In this document: in pieces, positions 59,121 to 64,000 of the stretch
How the letters are laid out: every line of letters starts with the position of its first letter
How positions within the stretch are numbered: position 1 is the stretch's first letter
Source: Rhabditoides inermis
Taxonomy: Eukaryota > Nematoda > Chromadorea > Rhabditida > Rhabditidae
Reading direction: 5' to 3'
NCBI GenBank assembly: GCA_963966185.1
Contig: CAWZYM010000380.1
Location: 361,001 to 425,000, forward strand
DNA: 64,000 nucleotides
Position numbers and translations under genes: made by a program
The notes under the pieces: model-generated
Databases searched by the model: none
Told to the model about the DNA's origin: nothing
The model's input: the letters and a program-made list of their open reading frames with translations, nothing else

Positions 59121-59579
59121 GATAGTAGGAAGGAAGTGCACATGGAATGAGCTGCTGGGCTAGGAAGGAGCTGCTCATGCAGAAGTTGCACCGCATGAGG
59201 AAGGAGTTGCACGTTGATTAGTTTAGTAAAAGAATAGCATTCTTGCTTAATGTTTGACACAGAAGGGTGTTTTCGACCGTATTGGATCGAATACAGTAGT
59301 ATGAAACTATACCAGCCGGAGATCTGCATTCACTAGTGATCTGATGTTTAGCTCATATCGAGGATTGATGCACTCTTATGATACTAATAAAAATCATACA
59401 CCTGATTATACTGTAATATATGCGAAACACACATCGCACTACTCATGTAGGCTGATCAATGTACTGTTACCGCGCCTACACCTTAAGTATACGTATGCTA
59501 TGTTTCGACACTACTAAAATAGTTCAAGTGCAACTCCTTCCCATAGTAGTTCTACCATGTGCACTTCCTTCCTCCTATC
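59121..59579. repeat. Imperfect inverted-repeat element
   Basis: Ends GATAGTAGGAAGGAAGTGCA and complement at 59560-59579, with a second inner match GGAAGGAGTTGCAC. About 460 bp, no ORF, upstream of the 59801 gene. Confidence 0.6.
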
Positions 59580-59800
59580 TTCTCTCATCACCCTTGCTCG
59601 CATCACTTTTTTTATCCCGGCGGTGTGAAGTGAGAGATCGAGTGCAGTACAGCGGCCCTGAGGGATAGAGCCGCCCGAAGTTGATCATTGTTCCCGGTGC
59701 AAGTTCACGTGTGTGACGTCTCTCCCAAATACTCGCATTTCTGCGCAGTCGCCCACGAGACACTATTATCTACTCATCAGCGATTATATCACTGTCTGCG

Positions 59801-62800
59801 ATGAATCCAGCGGCTTATCAGCAAATCGTGGATGGAGATGAGGAAGAGGACTCGATTGGAGAGTTTAGCGAGGCCACCATCGGTCACATCAAGAAGCACC
59901 GTGAGTATGTAGAGTGGCTTTCACTCCAACTGCGTGTTGTTTGTAGAGTTCCGCTTTGCTAGGAACGTTTGTGACTGAGCGCGAGATCAGCTGTTTTGTT
60001 GGTTTGAGGCGCTTTGTCGCTGCAGTCTCCGTGTTTCGCCTGCTCTCTCACCGTGAGACATGGCTCTATCACATGTGAAGTGAATATCAATAACATATGC
60101 TCACTCTCGCCAAAAAAAATTACGGCGATAACACATCAACGATGTTCAATTGTGGTTTATTCATTTTAAATTTTTCTTTGATGCAGTTCCGAGTCGGACT
60201 GTTAGTTCTGATTCGCAGTTACGAAAGAGTGTGCGAATGCGAATGAGACTGACCGACCTACTACTAAATACTACGCTACTGCAACTGCTGTTTAACATTG
60301 CGAAATAGTCGTAATATGTTGCCCCAGTTACTCGCGAGCCGCGTCGCGAGAGCTTCAGCTCCATCACATCCATTCCCTCCCGTCAACAGTTCACACAGGC
60401 CTACCGTAACCTACAGGAGGTGTTTATGCGAGTGGGTTACTGTACTCTGAATTTCTCCATTGGCTATTGCAACTGTACTACCGAATTTTACGACTAATTT
60501 CATCCCTATGACGCTCGTCTTATCATCTGTATCAGAATCTGCTGTCTGAATATAGTCCGCGGTGCCGTCGTGCTTTGGTGTGATGAGGATGATGATGACC
60601 GGTTTGCAGGAGAGTTTCCAAATGGATAGCCCTACCGATCTCTCACCCAATGCTCCGCCCCGCGGACACTTTGGAGAGGTGAGACTAACTCAGTAGTTAT
60701 TGAATATGAATGACCCGCCTGTGTGTTGCAGCAGCCGGAGGAGCCTGTGGTGGACGGACAGGGCCTGGCCAGCTCCCTTGGCAGCGTCGACAGCAGCGGA
60801 TTCGAGAAGGTCAGGGGAGGGGGAGGGGGGGAGAGAGTCTTTATATTTATATTTCATTCCAAAGTATGTGCAATGTCTTCAAAAACTTTAGTTGGGACTG
60901 GACTTGTAATTGTTTCGTAAGTATAGTAGAGTGGAGTGGGTTGAACCAACTTATGTTTGTATACTTTGAATCTGTGTGTTCCAAGAATTCATTGGTATTT
61001 GAGTGTATAAAATATATCATTTTTGTGAAACATAAACATATTGGAAATTGAATTGGAAGTGAAGGTGAAACGCAATTGCCATTCGATGACCACATGCAAC
61101 CTTTTACTATTCTTTTTTTCAAATTTACGCACATAGTGAACAATCAGCTGATGGCGAACGCTTCGTTGGCGCTCATCTGACAATTTGACAATCCAGACAA
61201 TGCTTTTGTTGTACTGAATATTGATTATGGTGGTTGCTTAGGTGGACGCCTCTTCGGCCCTCCTGGACGAGTACAGTTCGCAGTTTGCGTCGCAGCTCCA
61301 GCAGTCAGTGTACGGTGCCCTGCCCGACGACCCCGACCAGGGATGGGGAGAGGTGCGTTACATCAAGTTTATATCATCTTTGTGTGCTTATTTTATCTTC
61401 GTTTGTTATTTGATAATTTTTGACGCCAGACGTTCTATGAAGATGTCTTATTTGAGCTCTACACGATTGATCTGGTTGATTTTTTTTTAAAGTTCTCTTC
61501 TCCAGCTTTTGCCGTTTGTATATCTCGAAAAATTATAGACTCGAATTTGCGCATTGAATGTAGAATGAGTGAAACATTTCATATTTTTTCCATAATTTTT
61601 TGGCTTTTCTCTCCGAATCGAAAGTTGGTTGAAAAGGGATGAAAAGGCAACACTTTTCTGGGTTTTGAGTAAGGCGCGAGAGTATTGTGCTCCCCCCCCC
61701 TCCCCCCAGAGAGACTCATGGAACACTCGACGGCAGGTGGTGGTTGGCCACGTTTTTGCCCCTCCACCAAAGCTGGCTGCATCAATTTTTGATATTCCGC
61801 TTTCTGTGTACTCTGGATGGCGGGTTGGATGGCGGGAAAGTGAGGCTATCTGATTACATCCACTGCCGCCGACTGCCCGTTTTGGGAGAAGGCGGAAGGA
61901 GAGAAGGAGGAGGAGAAGGCTTCTCTCTCGAACTCGATTCGTGCTGCGCAGTGGTTGGTTGTGGTTGGATGCGGAGGAATCAGTATGTTTGGTTCGTCTT
62001 CGGTGCCACAAGAGGATCTGCATGACTATTTGGAGAGGTGGGAGGTGAGCAGAACCGTCCCTGTAGTGGTTCCCTTACTCTGCCATCGCGAAGCGTTTTT
62101 GGTTTGATCTCAAGTATTGGGAACGTTTTGTGCTTGTCCTTTTACGATGAGTGGCTAGTGAATCAATCGTTTTGAGATTGTGAAACGACAAAGCGTTTAT
62201 GATGTGTGACGAGTGAGTAAGTGAGTCATATAACGGCATCTTCTCGAGTTTTTGGTCCGCATGATATTTACGACTGATATGATATTGGTGATACTGTGAG
62301 TGATCCGTGATTGTTTGATTCCTGACAAGTTGAGTATGGGCGGTGGTCACAGCAAGAGCTACGATATCGAGAAGGTCAGTTGGTACTGGTAATTGTGTTG
62401 TAGTAGAGTAGTAAATAGCAAAGACGATTCCCCAGAACCTTCTAATTGGTTTGGCGTAACAGCAGCAGTAGCGTATATAGTTTCGCTTGCTTCCTTACTT
62501 TTTTTGGTCCGGCTGAGTTCTGGTCCGGCTGACTTTTTTGCATTGAAGTCTGAGACGGTTGTCGTTGTCGTCTATATTGGCTTGCTTGATTGCTCGTTTC
62601 GGGGCGGTGTTGCTCTGTTTTTGTGCGTTTCGGAGTTTTTTTTTCTCTGCGCTCTCCTATAACCGAGTCGTCTCTCTTTTCACTCTTCTCTCTCACCTCC
62701 TCCTACCGATTGCTGCTGATTTACACTAGCGTTTCCGCTCACTAATTTCAAGTACACAACTCTTCTCACTTCTCCTTCTCTCTCCTCCCCCCCCCTCTCT

Positions 62801-63204
62801 CTCTTCTCCTCCTACACCGCAGTTGTTATGTAGTTGTTTAGCAGAAATATGAGTTGTCCATTCTCCATTACTTCTCTTTCAGTTATCTTGTTTATTTTGT
62901 GTAGCGAATGCCTTGGATCCATGATGAAACATAACGTGGAGAGTTTCGATGAAACCTCCGGCTACTAATACATGTAACCCACTAACAGAGTGTGGTTGTG
63001 AATGAGTGTGCATGGCGTGTGTTGTGTACGTGTGGTGGTCGCTTTCAGGTCGAGTCGGAGGCGGATTTCGTGCTCGTTCCTCCCAGTAGCCAGACAGACG
63101 GGAACCTGCTGCACCGACAGCCTACGGGGGCTCTGCGGGGAGAGGCACGCGCGCCCACACAGCTACAGCTACTCCGAAGACAGTCCACCGAGTTCGAGCA
63201 CTGG
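59801..63204 (+). CDS. Unknown gene with alternative first exons, 5' part (continues past the window)
   Basis: Exons 59801-59900 (ATG), 60187-60230, 60610-60678, 60732-60809, 61242-61352 and 63049-63204 join in frame (phases 1, 0, 0, 0, 0, 0). The product starts MNPAAYQQIVDGDEEEDSIG, then an acidic, Ser-rich, probably disordered region with QLQQSVYGALPDDPDQGWGE and a last visible exon VESEADFVLVPPSSQTD ... STEFEHW. No catalytic or membrane motif appears before the window ends. At least two more promoter-proximal exons (61985-62044 and 62336-62374) end in phase 0 and fit directly onto the 63049 exon. Multiple N-termini on a common downstream body are known for reticulons among others, but no reticulon domain is in view, so I do not name it. 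Confidence 0.7.
61985..62044 (+). CDS. Alternative first exon A
   Basis: ATG, 20 codons (MFGSSSVPQEDLHDYLERWE), then GTGAGC in phase 0, matching the entry phase of the 63049 exon. No acceptor is needed because it begins with its own ATG. Confidence 0.55.
62336..62374 (+). CDS. Alternative first exon B with myristoylation-type start
   Basis: ATG, 13 codons (MGGGHSKSYDIEK), then GTCAGT in phase 0. Met-Gly-x-x-x-Ser is the N-myristoylation consensus, so this isoform could be membrane-anchored while the others are not. Confidence 0.6.
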
Positions 63205-63959
63205 GTGCGTGATCGTTTTTGTTTGTTTGTACTAACTAAAGCTATTCTCCAAACTATGCATGATTTGGTGATTGGTGTTCTGAGTCATATGGGTGTAATG
63301 AAATAGCAGTGAGCAGAGTGCATGTTTCGATTCACGTGAAAGAGTGGTATAGAGAGAGAGAGAGTAGAGAGAGAGATTGCGATTGTGTGTGTGTTTGTCG
63401 TTTCGGTGGCGTTCTTTTGGTGTGCAGTCTGCATGTGCAAGTCGAGAGTTTGAGTTCGTTTGTGTCGTTGCTCTTTGATCTGGCGATCTGACACTTGATG
63501 GATTGATTGAAAATTTGATCTACCTATCCGATGACCGATCTGCGCTTGTCCATGTCAATTATTGCCAATTCGTTGCCCATCTTGTTTCCAGTCTCATAGT
63601 CTGTTCAAACACTTCTCTGTGAGTGGATTGATTCATTGCGTGGATGCGTGCTAGATGAATCATGTTCGCATGTCCACCCATTTCGACAGTTTCAAATTAC
63701 GAGGCGATTTAAGTTTTAGGATCTGCAAACCGTTCTTTTGAAATATGGTTTATGACTTGATCCTAGATTTATGATATAAGAGAATGATCTTCTCTAACTT
63801 GACTATGAACGTTGTGTGCACTTGATTTATAGTCATAGCGGGTGAGAGTGATTTTGAATTTTGGCGCGCGCCATTGGGCCAGTAGTCTGAATTGGCCAGT
63901 GTTAGAGAGAGGCGTGGCTGTGTGGAGTGTTGCCTCTGTCTCTGCACAGTTGCAAATAG

Positions 63960-63962
63960 AGA

Positions 63963-63996
<34 letters not shown>
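63960..63996. repeat. (GA)n tract at window end
   Basis: GAGA run closing the window. 63205-63959 shows no further exon that I can support; it is probably intron of the preceding gene. Confidence 0.8.
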
Positions 63997-63999
<3 letters not shown>

Positions 64000-64000
64000 T

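Overview
The window is animal nuclear DNA. Genes are split by short GT-AG introns, many ending in TTTCAG or TTGCAG. (CT)n/(GA)n tracts are common and the intergenic and intronic space is packed with transposons. A twitchin-type muscle Ig gene, Tc4/Tc5-style CTNAG targeting and the intron ends suggest an invertebrate, most likely a nematode. No rRNA or barcode is present, so this is inference.

Layout. 0-5.6 kb (+): the 3' end of a twitchin (unc-22-like) gene. 6.6-16.8 kb (-): a complete 20-exon CWF19L1 gene whose pieced exons encode 536 residues. Its 5.07-kb intron 13 holds a small Ig-domain gene on the opposite strand, a Helitron, a fold-back element and a TTAA-flanked MITE. 17.1-17.6 kb (-): a four-exon, 94-residue unknown protein. 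18.0-20.3 kb (-): a complete GPATCH11 gene. 20.9-22.6 kb (-): a coiled-coil protein, partly resolved. 24-54 kb is mostly mobile DNA: TTAA-flanked MITEs carrying tRNA-like segments, a 274-bp-arm perfect palindrome, a 5.3-kb element with 539-bp inverted ends holding decayed LINE copies, a Tc5-like transposon inserted in an exon of a small membrane-protein gene, a gag-only LTR retrotransposon inserted in that Tc5 transposase, a tandem repeat field, a TIR element carrying a 101-residue ORF, a second Helitron copy, a 4.9-kb inverted-repeat element with mirrored minisatellite ORFs, and a protease-bearing retroelement relic with an array of about 51 x 30 bp. 55.3-56.2 kb (-): the 3' part of an unknown gene. 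59.8-63.2 kb (+): the 5' part of an unknown gene with at least three alternative first exons, running off the window.

The host genes are unrelated neighbours (sarcomere, spliceosome-associated, G-patch) and form no operon or pathway. The notable content is the mobile DNA. Several unrelated inverted-repeat elements carry tRNA-like pol III promoter segments. Three separate elements carry coding minisatellites of 42, 36 and 30 bp. A Tc5-like copy sits inside an exon whose reading frame resumes exactly across the insertion site.
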